Source of the DNA: CAZWVM01 sp964637705
GTDB taxonomy: Bacteria > UBA8481
Direction of reading: 5' to 3'
NCBI GenBank assembly: GCA_964637705.1
Contig: CAZWVM010000036.1
Coordinates: forward strand, 1-22,810
Length of the DNA: 22,810 nt
Positions 14,686-21,693 of the stretch are shown piece after piece. How positions within the stretch are numbered: position 1 is the first letter of the stretch; the number at the start of each line of letters is the position of its first letter. A program made the position numbers and the translations under genes. The notes below the pieces were generated by a model. That model was not told where the DNA came from. It saw nothing but the letters and a program-made list of their open reading frames with translations, and did no database searches.

Positions 14686-15672
14686 GTGTCACTCTTTCGA
14701 CGAGACCCGGTGACGGGCCGATGGACCATCTTCGTGCCGGGGCGCCCCCTGGCGGAGCGGCATCGGCCGCGGCGCAACGCCGCCGAGCCGCGGGGCTTCT
14801 GCCCCTTCTGCGCGGGACACGAGTCGAAGACACCCGGCGAAACGCTCGTCGTGCACCGCGAGGGCCGCTGGCGCGTGCGCGTCGTCCCGAACAAGTTCCC
14901 GGCCCTCGATCCCGCCGCCTCGCCCGCCCCCTCCACCCGCGGCCTCTACGACGCCGCCGGGGGGTTCGGTCTGCACGAGGTCGTGATCGAGTCGCCGGAC
15001 CACGGCGAGGACTTCGGCGACTTCTCGCCGGAGCACGCGGGCGACGTCGTCGCCGCGTGGCAGTCGCGCATGGCGGAGATCGGCAAGGATCCGCGCGTCC
15101 GCTACATCATGCTCTTCCGCAATTGCGGACCGGAGGCGGGAGCGTCGCTCGAGCACCCCCACAGCCAGATCATCGCGCTCCCGATCTTCCCGCGGCTCGT
15201 CATGCAGGAGATCGACTTCGCCCGGCGCTACTTCGAGTGGAAGGACCGGTGCGTCTTCTGCGACCTCGTGCACGAGGAGCTGACGCAGGGCGTGCGCATC
15301 ATCGCCGAGTCCGCGCGATTTGCCAGCTTCTCGCCCTACGCCGCCCGCTTCCCTTACGAGATCTGGATCGTCCCGAAGAGACACGAGGGTCACTTCGCCC
15401 GGATGACCGCGGAGGACCGGGCGGACTTCGCACGCGTCCTGCGAGACACCTTGCGCCGCCTCGACCTCGCCCTCGACCGGCCTCCCTTCAACCTCATCCT
15501 TCACACGACGCCCTGCCAGGAAGGCGACATCTCCCATTACCATTGGCACGTGGAGATCATGCCGCGGTTGACCCGCGTCGCGGGCTTCGAATGGGGCACC
15601 GGTTTCTACCTCAACCCCGTCCTGCCCGAGGACGCCGTGGCGCGCCTGGCGGCGGCCGGTTCCTCGCTCTAG
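14686..15672 (+). CDS. galT: Galactose-1-phosphate uridylyltransferase family (GalT/HIT superfamily)
   Basis: 328 residues. GTG 14686 gives the family N-terminus LFRRDPVTGRW; GGGAG lies a rather distant 11 nt upstream. Zinc-type CPFC (C39/C42), NKFPAL, catalytic HPH in 'EHPHSQIIALP' (H157-P158-H159, H159 being the nucleotidylated histidine) and C-terminal HYHWHVEIMP are visible. A second CxxC pair occurs at C189/C192. GalT exchanges UMP between UDP-glucose and galactose-1-phosphate in the Leloir pathway, but close relatives act as ADP-glucose or sulfate adenylyl/phosphorylase-type enzymes. No galE or galK is nearby, so the exact sugar or nucleotide is not fixed by context. Confidence 0.88.
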   Translation: MSLFRRDPVTGRWTIFVPGRPLAERHRPRRNAAEPRGFCPFCAGHESKTPGETLVVHREGRWRVRVVPNKFPALDPAASPAPSTRGLYDAAGGFGLHEVVIESPDHGEDFGDFSPEHAGDVVAAWQSRMAEIGKDPRVRYIMLFRNCGPEAGASLEHPHSQIIALPIFPRLVMQEIDFARRYFEWKDRCVFCDLVHEELTQGVRIIAESARFASFSPYAARFPYEIWIVPKRHEGHFARMTAEDRADFARVLRDTLRRLDLALDRPPFNLILHTTPCQEGDISHYHWHVEIMPRLTRVAGFEWGTGFYLNPVLPEDAVARLAAAGSSL

Positions 15673-15732
15673 GCGGCCCCGGCCCGCTCCCCGGCCGAAG
15701 GAGCGCACCGGCGGCTCCGCCCCGAAAAATCC

Positions 15733-15761
15733 TGTGGATTCCCCCGGGGAAATGTCCCACA
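15733..15761. promoter_or_regulatory. Dyad-symmetric element upstream of the TPR lipoprotein gene
   Basis: The inner dyad TTCCCC-C-GGGGAA (15739-15751) is nested in outer arms TGTGG (15733-15737) and CCACA (15757-15761). A CACAAT hexamer (15758-15763) could be a weak -10. The start codon is ~68 nt downstream. It may be an operator or an RNA hairpin; the outer arms are 2 bp off centre. Confidence 0.35.
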
Positions 15762-15828
15762 ATGAACCTCGGTCCGGTGCCGTGCGGATGCCGGAATCAG
15801 GAACGGATCGGAAGGCGGGAGGTTTTCC

Positions 15829-16293
15829 ATGGGGACGAAGCATCTTCTCGGTACGAGGTCGGGGTTCTTCTGCGCGGCGCTTCTCTTCCTCGCGGCCTGC
15901 CAGCCGCTCATGCGTACGGCCGAGAACCCCGCGGTGCCGGAGAGCGGTCTCCCGGACTGGTCGGTCCTGCGCGCAACCGTCGCCGAGTACGAGAGTTGCC
16001 GCGCCGACGCCGACCAGCGTTCCCTGATGATCGTCCAGAACAAGTTCCGCGACCTCAACGAGAAGAATTCCCGGAACCGCATCGGCGACGAGGCCCTCTT
16101 CTACGTCGGCCGCGTCTACTACGACATCCGCGACTACCATGACGCGCGCGTCACCTTCCTCCGCCACCGCGATTTCTTCCCCTCCTCCGAATTCGGCCCG
16201 ACGATCGCAAAGCTGGAGGAGGAGATGAACCGCGACACGGCGCGGTACCGCGAGTGGCTCGACCGCACGCGGACCACGCAGACCTCCTACTGA
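15829..16293 (+). CDS. BamD-like TPR lipoprotein
   Basis: 154 residues. ATG 15829 has GGAGG (15818-15822) six nt upstream. A signal peptide with lipobox LAAC places the lipidated cysteine at C24. The mature part is helical, with TPR-type repeats ('NRIGDEALFYVGRVYYDIRDYHDARVTFLRHRDFFPSSEFGPTI' region), resembling the N-terminal half of BamD/YfiO or YbgF-type outer-membrane assembly lipoproteins. At 154 residues it is shorter than BamD (~245), so it is probably not the essential Bam subunit itself. It is followed after 5 nt by the ligase gene. Confidence 0.82.
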   Translation: MGTKHLLGTRSGFFCAALLFLAACQPLMRTAENPAVPESGLPDWSVLRATVAEYESCRADADQRSLMIVQNKFRDLNEKNSRNRIGDEALFYVGRVYYDIRDYHDARVTFLRHRDFFPSSEFGPTIAKLEEEMNRDTARYREWLDRTRTTQTSY

Positions 16294-16298
16294 CCTCT

Positions 16299-17759
16299 TT
16301 GCACGTCCTTCACCAGGCGCTCGCGAATCGCGAAGGTCCCTTTCTCGACGTCGATGCCTCGTCGGCGCTCTCCTACGCCGAGGTCCGCTCCACGGCCGCG
16401 CGCATCGGTTCCTTCCTCCGGAAGCACTCCGTCACCCGCGGCGACACCGTCGCCGTCGCGATGTCCAACAACGCGCGTTCCGCGGCCGTCTGGTTCGGGC
16501 TCCTGCGGGAAGGCGTCTCGATCGTCCCCCTGAACCCGGGACTCCTGGACGAGGAGATCGTCTACATCCTCAGGATGGCCGAGGCGAAGATGCTCCTCGT
16601 CGATCGCACGACCCTGCCCCGGGCGGCACCGTGGTGCGACGAAAACGGACGGCTCCAGGCGGTCCTCTGCGACGACGAGCCGTGGAAGGGCTACTCCGAG
16701 GCGGACGAACCTTACGTCGACCCCGAGGACATCGCCGTCATCTTCTTCACTTCCGGCACGACCGGCCGTCCCAAGGGCGCGATGCTCTCGCACCGGGCGC
16801 TCATGGAGAACGCGCGCGGTTGCGCCGTCTCCTACGGCCTCGACGCCTCCTCCGCCTTCGCCTGCCCGATTCCGATCTTCCATTCCCTCGCCGCCACCGT
16901 CTGCCTCTTCCTCCCCGCGCTCGTCGGCGGACGCACCTACCTCCACTCGCCCCTCGACCTCCCCGGCTTCGTCGCGACCGTCCCGGGCCTCGCGTCGCCC
17001 CGCATCCTCGTCGCCGTGCCGAGCGTCCTTGAGGGTCTGCACCATGTTTCCGGCGGCCGGCTCGGGAACATCGCCTTCACCGTCTCCGGCGGCGCGGCGC
17101 TCGCCGCGGACCTGCGCGACCGCATCCACGCCGCGACGGGATCTCCGGTCTACGAAGGCTACGGAACGACCGAGTGCGGCCCGGTCATCTCCTCGCAGGC
17201 GCCCGGCGGGCGGAACGCCCCCGGCGGCGTCGGGCCGGCGATCGACGGGGTCGAAGTGGAGATCCGGACGAGCGAGGGAAATGTGCTGCGGGCCGGTGAG
17301 ATCGGGGAGATCGTGACACGCACGCCCGGCCTCATGTCCGGCTACTACGATCTCGCCTCCGCCACCCGTGCCACGATCAAGGGTGGCTGGTTCCATACCG
17401 GCGACCTCGGCTACCTCTCCCCCGAGGGCGAGCTCTTCATCGTCGACCGCCTCACCGACGCCATCACGGTGAAGGGCATCACGGTCCTGCCCCAGAACAT
17501 CGAGTCGGCCCTCCTGAAGTACCCGTCGGTCCAGGAGGCCGCGGTGGTCGGCATCCCCGACGGCGCCGGCGGCGAGGCGCCCTGGGCCTTCGTTCGGTGC
17601 CGTCCCGGCCAGGCCGCGAACCCGGCCGACCTCATCCGTTTCTGCCGCGACCGGCTCCCGATCTACGCGGTGCCGCGCGGCGTCGAACTGCGTGACTCCC
17701 TGCCCAAGACGATCACGGGCAAGATCCTGAAGAGGACGCTCCGGCAGAAGTGGCTCTGA
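16299..17759 (+). CDS. AMP-dependent acyl-CoA synthetase/ligase
   Basis: 486 residues from TTG 16299, the first usable start after the lipoprotein stop. A GTG at 16254 would overlap that gene by 40 nt, so the start is uncertain. ANL-superfamily core motifs are in order: phosphate loop TSGTTGRPKG (151-160), YEGYGTTECGP, the GWFHTGDLGY hinge region with VDR, and C-terminal KTITGKILKR with catalytic Lys475. The enzyme should adenylate a carboxylate and, most likely, pass it to CoA. The sequence type is medium/long-chain fatty acyl-CoA synthetase rather than acetyl-CoA synthetase, but chain length cannot be read off. There is no carrier-protein domain. Confidence 0.9.
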   Translation: MHVLHQALANREGPFLDVDASSALSYAEVRSTAARIGSFLRKHSVTRGDTVAVAMSNNARSAAVWFGLLREGVSIVPLNPGLLDEEIVYILRMAEAKMLLVDRTTLPRAAPWCDENGRLQAVLCDDEPWKGYSEADEPYVDPEDIAVIFFTSGTTGRPKGAMLSHRALMENARGCAVSYGLDASSAFACPIPIFHSLAATVCLFLPALVGGRTYLHSPLDLPGFVATVPGLASPRILVAVPSVLEGLHHVSGGRLGNIAFTVSGGAALAADLRDRIHAATGSPVYEGYGTTECGPVISSQAPGGRNAPGGVGPAIDGVEVEIRTSEGNVLRAGEIGEIVTRTPGLMSGYYDLASATRATIKGGWFHTGDLGYLSPEGELFIVDRLTDAITVKGITVLPQNIESALLKYPSVQEAAVVGIPDGAGGEAPWAFVRCRPGQAANPADLIRFCRDRLPIYAVPRGVELRDSLPKTITGKILKRTLRQKWL

Positions 17760-17790
17760 CCGGCCCGCGGCCGGACGCGGGGCGCGCATC

Positions 17791-18978
17791 ATGAGGCTTC
17801 ACATCGAGAAAATCGCGGCCGGGGGCTGGGGCGTGGCGCGCACACCGGAGGGAACGGTCTTCTGCCGCGCGGTCGCGCCGGGGGAAGAGGTCGAGGCGGG
17901 ACGGCTCGAGAAACGGCGCGGCATCCTCTGGGCGCAGGAGTGCCGGGTCCTGGAACCCTCTTCCGCGCGCGTCGAGCCCGATTGCCCGCTCTTTCCTCTC
18001 TGCGGCGGCTGCGACTTCCGCCATATGACGTACGGCGCGGAACTGGAGGCGAAGACCGCGGCGACGGCGGAGACCCTGCGGCGGGTCGCAGGGCGCCCGA
18101 TCCCCCTCGATCCGCTGCCCGGGCCCGATGCACTCCCGCCGCCCCACTCCTATCGCAACACGATCCGCATCCAGGGCGGAGCGGGATACCTCGGCTTCTG
18201 CCGCAAGAACTCGGTGGAGATCGTGGACGTCGAGGATTGCCCCCTCGCCCAGCCGGCGATCCGGCGGGCGATGCCGGGGGCGCGGGAGGAGGCGCGGCGC
18301 ATGCAGACGAAGAGCGTCACCTTCCGCGCCGGTTTCGACTCGGCCGAAGCCGACCCTCGCGGGGAGCCCGGGGCGCTCTGCGTGATCAAGACCTCCCACG
18401 GCAGGACGGCCGTCGAGGGCGGCGCGCTCCACCTGCCCCTCGCCGGGCGGCTCTATCGCGTGAGTCCCCGGTCCTTCTTCCAGGTGAACACGGAGGCGGC
18501 GGGCCGGATCGTCGATCACCTGCGCTCGGCCCTGCCGGCCGGGCCGAGGCTCCTCGATCTCTTCGCGGGCGTGGGCTCCTTCGCGCTCGCCCTGGCGGAT
18601 CGCTACGATGCGGTATGGGGCGCGGAGATCTCGAAGGACGCCGTCATGGACTTCCGGGAGAACGCACGGGGAAATCCGCGGGTGAAGATCGTCGCGTGGG
18701 ACGCCTTCCGGGAACTGCCCGAGCCGATCCGGCCGGACGACGTCGTCGTCCTGGACCCGCCGCGGACCGGCCTGCCGAGGATCCTCGTCGGGAAACTCTC
18801 GCGGGAGCGGCCGAGGGCCCTGGCCTACGTCTCGTGCGATCCGGCGACCTTCGCGCGGGACCTGGCCCTGCTTCGGGACGGTGGTTATCGCCTCGCGGGG
18901 CCGGTCCGGCCCTTCGAGATGTTCCCGCGGACGGCGCACGTGGAGTTGTGCGCCGTCATGGAGAGGGAGACGGATTGA
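17791..18978 (+). CDS. 23S rRNA (uracil-C5)-methyltransferase family (RlmD/TrmA type)
   Basis: 395 residues. A TRAM-like RNA-binding beta domain occupies ~1-55 (LHIEKIAAGGWGVART...). An Fe-S cluster site is formed by C65, C71, C74 (CPLFPLCGGC) and C150. The Rossmann methyltransferase domain has FFQVN, LDLFAGVGSF (SAM loop), VVLDPPRTG and the nucleophile C349 in YVSCDPATFARDL. The protein should transfer a methyl group from S-adenosylmethionine to C5 of a uridine in rRNA (RlmD/RlmC) or tRNA (TrmA). The cluster cysteines and TRAM favour the RlmD/RlmCD group, but the target uridine is not predictable. It ends 19 nt before the end of the convergent NrnA-type gene. Confidence 0.91.
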   Translation: MRLHIEKIAAGGWGVARTPEGTVFCRAVAPGEEVEAGRLEKRRGILWAQECRVLEPSSARVEPDCPLFPLCGGCDFRHMTYGAELEAKTAATAETLRRVAGRPIPLDPLPGPDALPPPHSYRNTIRIQGGAGYLGFCRKNSVEIVDVEDCPLAQPAIRRAMPGAREEARRMQTKSVTFRAGFDSAEADPRGEPGALCVIKTSHGRTAVEGGALHLPLAGRLYRVSPRSFFQVNTEAAGRIVDHLRSALPAGPRLLDLFAGVGSFALALADRYDAVWGAEISKDAVMDFRENARGNPRVKIVAWDAFRELPEPIRPDDVVVLDPPRTGLPRILVGKLSRERPRALAYVSCDPATFARDLALLRDGGYRLAGPVRPFEMFPRTAHVELCAVMERETD

Positions 18979-18997
18979 GGAGGAACCGGACGCCCGA

Positions 18998-20029
18998 TCA
19001 GGCGGCCGGAGTCGTGTCGTCCCGGACTAAATTCTCCAGGGCCGCGAGCGTCTTCGCCACGACCGCGTCGAGCGGTTCCTCCACGAGGTAACCGGCCGCG
19101 TACGGATGCCCGCCGCCGCCGAAGCTCTCAGCCACGTCGTCCACCCGGAGATTCCCCCGACTGCGCATGCTTACCTTCACGGCGCCCGGGCGGGGCTCCC
19201 AGCACAGGAGGAAAAGCTCCGCGTTCCTAACCGACCGAATGATGTCGATGAACCCGTCCATCTCCTCCGGCCTCACGCCCATCCCTCTCATCTCCTCGTG
19301 CGAAAGGAAGGTGTGCACGACCTTGCCGTTGCAGGTGGTCACGAGGCGCTGGAGTCCCATGCCGACGAGGCGCAGGCGGTGGAGCGAGCTCGACTGGTAG
19401 ATGTTGCCGTTGATGACGCGCAGATCCAGGCCGGTGTCGACGAGCACGGCGGCGGCGCAATGGGTCGCCGGTCCCGCGTTGCCGAAGGTCAGGTTGCCGG
19501 TGTCGGTGACCACGCCCACGTACAGCGGCTCAGCGATCGCGCGCGTCATCTCCCCCCCCGACTCCGTGATCAAATCGAAGATCATCTCGGACGTGGACGA
19601 GAAGGACGTGTCGATGACGACATGGTCGGCCTGCTCCGGGTGTTCCTGGCGGTGGTGGTCGATGTAGACCTTCTTCCCGCGCGCACGGTGGACCGGGTCG
19701 GAGAGATCCCCGAGTCGGTCCCAGGAACCGATATCGAGTATGAAGATCGCGTCGGCGCGGATCGGCTTCTTCTCGTCGAAGCGATGGATCTCGCCCTGAT
19801 CGAGAAAGTGGTAACGGTCCGGCACGGGTTCACCCAGGAGCGGAAGCACCATCTTGCCCAGGCTCTTCAGGTAGCGTGAGAGGCCGAGGAGACTGCCGAT
19901 CGCGTCGCCGTCGGGATGGATGTGAGTCGCAACCGCGACGCTTTTCGCCCGTCGGATGACCTCGATGACGGGCTTCCAGTCGACCCGGTTCTTCCATGCC
20001 TTCTTGTGGCACCACTCCGTTGGCTTCAT
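18998..20029 (-). CDS. nrnA: DHH/DHHA1 phosphoesterase, NrnA type (nanoRNase/pAp phosphatase)
   Basis: 343 residues. The ATG at 20029 is preferred because a GGAG-type Shine-Dalgarno lies 4 nt upstream and family length is reached; a longer open frame runs upstream to 20128 without support. DHH-domain metal motifs are present: HPDGDAIGS (38-46), D99 in ILDIGS and IDHH (124-126). The DHHA1 substrate-binding domain ends with GGGGHPYAAG (304-313). NrnA proteins degrade 2-5-nt RNA oligomers and dephosphorylate 3',5'-pAp. It is the last gene of a minus-strand block that begins with RNase R, which leaves short oligoribonucleotides. That fits a shared RNA-turnover role. Confidence 0.92.
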   Translation of the reverse strand: MKPTEWCHKKAWKNRVDWKPVIEVIRRAKSVAVATHIHPDGDAIGSLLGLSRYLKSLGKMVLPLLGEPVPDRYHFLDQGEIHRFDEKKPIRADAIFILDIGSWDRLGDLSDPVHRARGKKVYIDHHRQEHPEQADHVVIDTSFSSTSEMIFDLITESGGEMTRAIAEPLYVGVVTDTGNLTFGNAGPATHCAAAVLVDTGLDLRVINGNIYQSSSLHRLRLVGMGLQRLVTTCNGKVVHTFLSHEEMRGMGVRPEEMDGFIDIIRSVRNAELFLLCWEPRPGAVKVSMRSRGNLRVDDVAESFGGGGHPYAAGYLVEEPLDAVVAKTLAALENLVRDDTTPAA

Positions 20030-20081
20030 GTTTCTCCGTTCCACGCCTTCGCTCGGGGTTCTCGAGGGGATTTCAACGACG

Positions 20082-20101
20082 ATTCTACACCCGGAACCGG
20101 G
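20082..20101 (-). promoter_or_regulatory. Possible internal promoter/operator before the NrnA-type gene
   Basis: On the minus strand TAGAAT (20087-20082) lies 53 nt before the ATG. Just upstream is a perfect dyad CCCGG-AA-CCGGG (20090-20101). No clear -35 is seen, so NrnA may have its own promoter as well as read-through from the operon. Confidence 0.3.
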
Positions 20102-20127
20102 CCGCGTCTCCCGGTTTCCGCGCCGCA

Positions 20128-20847
20128 TCAGGGCCGCGGCGCCGGGTTTCCCTCTTCCCCGGAACCGGGATCGATCTCCCTCACCCTCACGTTCGGAGCG
20201 GGGGCGAAGACGAAGCGATCCGCGGCGATCTCCGGGTCGCGCACATACCGGGTGAACGTGATGTAGGCCACGATGCCCGTCCCGCGAAAGGCCTCGGCCG
20301 CGACCGGCGTCTTCCCGTCGCCGGTCGTGACGAGGATGATGCTGTCGTAGTCCTCCACGGGTTTCAGGGGTGTCAGCTCCAGGAGATACTCGCCGCTGTC
20401 GCGGACGGCGCCGTGCAACCGGAAGAGCTCGGCCATCTTCAAAGTCGGCGTCGCGAGCACGGTCAGGAGATCGGCCGGCCCCTTCTCGCGGACCGCCGCG
20501 ACGGCGCGTTCCTGCCGCTGTCGGGTCGTGCCGCGCTTGTCCTGGACCCAGATGAACGTCCCGTCCGCCACCGTGACCTGGTTGCCCTCGAATCCTCCGG
20601 TGCGGATTTCGGCGCGATACTTGTCCGGCGCCCGGTACTCGAAGAACATCGGGAAGCGCGACGTGCGGTTGTTGCCCTTGGGAACCTCGATCGTCGCCTC
20701 GAAGGAGAGCGACGCGTATGACGCGCGCTCCGCGTCGAGGATCTCCAGGCGGTTCGCGGCCGGCGCCACCGGCGCGGACTCTTCGGTCGCCGCCGGGCCG
20801 GCCCCGAGAAGGAGGAGCGCCAATACGGTTCCCGACAATTTCTTCAT
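20128..20847 (-). CDS. LolA-like outer-membrane lipoprotein carrier/sorting protein
   Basis: 239 residues. The ATG at 20847 is preceded by GGGAGGA at good distance. The signal peptide MKKLSGTVLALLLLGAGPAA indicates a periplasmic protein. The mature part reads as the LolA/LppX half-barrel: a repeating beta pattern with 'YASLSFEATIEVP', 'FFEYRAPDKYRAEI', 'VADGTFIWVQDKRG' (the 'nGktlwvYdp' position of LolA) and a helix ('PADLLTVLATP') that would form the lid. LolA shuttles lipoproteins across the periplasm, but many LolA-fold proteins carry other lipids. The canonical LolA length (~200) is slightly exceeded. No lolB or lolCDE is adjacent. The gene lies 34 nt after the metalloprotease gene. Confidence 0.75.
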   Translation of the reverse strand: MKKLSGTVLALLLLGAGPAATEESAPVAPAANRLEILDAERASYASLSFEATIEVPKGNNRTSRFPMFFEYRAPDKYRAEIRTGGFEGNQVTVADGTFIWVQDKRGTTRQRQERAVAAVREKGPADLLTVLATPTLKMAELFRLHGAVRDSGEYLLELTPLKPVEDYDSIILVTTGDGKTPVAAEAFRGTGIVAYITFTRYVRDPEIAADRFVFAPAPNVRVREIDPGSGEEGNPAPRP

Positions 20848-20881
20848 GATCGTTCCTCCCGCGGGCGCAACACGCCGCGCC

Positions 20882-21229
20882 CTACACGTCCCCGAGATCC
20901 TCTTCCTCCAGACCCATGAAGTGGCCGATCTCGTGCAGGACCGTCAACCGGACCTCTTCCTCGAGCGCCTTGTGATCCTCGCAAAGCCCTTCGAAGGCCG
21001 AGACATAGAACTCGATGCGCGGCGGCTCGCCGGGCAGGGACGAGCTCAAGTCGCCGTCGAAGATCGTCTCGCCGTTGAAGGTCGCGAGCACGTCCTCGTC
21101 GACGTCCGCGGGCGGCTCGTCAAGGACGACGATGCCGACCCCGCGCTCGTCGAGGAGTTCGCGATACTCGTTCGGCAACCGCTCGATCGCCCGCTCGATG
21201 CACACCTGGATCCGCTTCCGCGTGACCAT
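20882..21229 (-). CDS. Small zincin-like metallopeptidase family protein (HExxHxxG)
   Basis: 115 residues. The active-site-like motif HEIGHFMG occupies 99-106 (H99, E100, H103, G106) with acidic residues right after. This matches the minimal 'metallopeptidase family / Zincin_1' (formerly DUF1025) proteins, which are about this size. 'FNGETIFDGDL', 'IEFYVSAFEG' and 'EEEVRLTVLHEIGHF' are typical of the family. No signal peptide, so cytoplasmic. Substrates are unknown in the family as far as I know. The upstream CGGCGGC is a weak ribosome site. It lies 14 nt after smpB and is probably co-transcribed. Confidence 0.86.
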   Translation of the reverse strand: MVTRKRIQVCIERAIERLPNEYRELLDERGVGIVVLDEPPADVDEDVLATFNGETIFDGDLSSSLPGEPPRIEFYVSAFEGLCEDHKALEEEVRLTVLHEIGHFMGLEEEDLGDV

Positions 21230-21243
21230 GCCGCCGGTTCTCG

Positions 21244-21693
21244 CTAGACGCCCCGACCGCGGAGCGCGCGCCGGACTTCCCGGTCCACCTCGCGGGTCTT
21301 GATCGTCTCGCGCTTGTCGGCCTGGTCCTTGCCCTTGCAGAGAGCGATCTCCACCTTCACGCGATGGCTCTTCAGGAAGATCTTGAGGGGCACCAGGGTC
21401 AGGCCCTTCTGCATGACCTGTCCCTCGAGGCGGCGGATCTCGGCCTTCCTCAAGAGGAGCTTGCGCGTGCGCGCCGGTTCGAGGTTGGCGATGTTGCCGT
21501 GGGAATAGGGCGAGATGTGGCAGTTGAGGAGGTAGGCCTCGCCCTTCGTGATCCGCACGAAGGAGTCCCGGATCTGGACCTTTCCTTCGCGACAGGATTT
21601 GACCTCCGTGCCGGCCAGCGAAACGCCCGCGACGAACGAGTCGAGAATGAAGTAGCGCTGGCGCGCGACCCGGTTTTCCGCCAGCATCGTCAT
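21244..21693 (-). CDS. smpB: SmpB, tmRNA-binding protein of trans-translation
   Basis: 149 residues. The start ATG 21693 overlaps the RNase R stop (ATGA), with GGAGAGG 5 nt upstream; a second ATG lies two codons inside. The hallmarks of SmpB are present: GTEVKSCREGKVQIRDSF, HISPYSHGN, ARTRKLLLRKAEI, GLTLVPLKIF, CKGKDQADKRETIK, and a basic C-terminal tail. SmpB binds tmRNA and takes the decoding-site position to rescue stalled ribosomes. RNase R is recruited to tmRNA-SmpB complexes to degrade non-stop mRNA, and rnr-smpB adjacency is common. ssrA itself is not visible in the window. Confidence 0.97.
   Translation of the reverse strand: MTMLAENRVARQRYFILDSFVAGVSLAGTEVKSCREGKVQIRDSFVRITKGEAYLLNCHISPYSHGNIANLEPARTRKLLLRKAEIRRLEGQVMQKGLTLVPLKIFLKSHRVKVEIALCKGKDQADKRETIKTREVDREVRRALRGRGV

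Noticed and set aside
13217..14833. 538-codon minus-strand frame over the prenyl synthase and receiver genes
   Set aside because: It is out of frame with the synthase, whose Asp-rich motifs are intact, and antisense to the receiver and part of GalT.
15700..15718. GGAGC/GCTCC hairpin after galT as an intrinsic terminator
   Set aside because: The stem is only 5 bp with a 9-nt loop and is followed by CCCCGAAAAAT, not a T-run.
14689..16167. Overlapping long frames on both strands (492 codons minus, 473 codons plus) over the GalT region
   Set aside because: The GalT frame carries CPFC, HPHSQ and HYHWH motifs; the others have shadow-type composition and cross gene boundaries.
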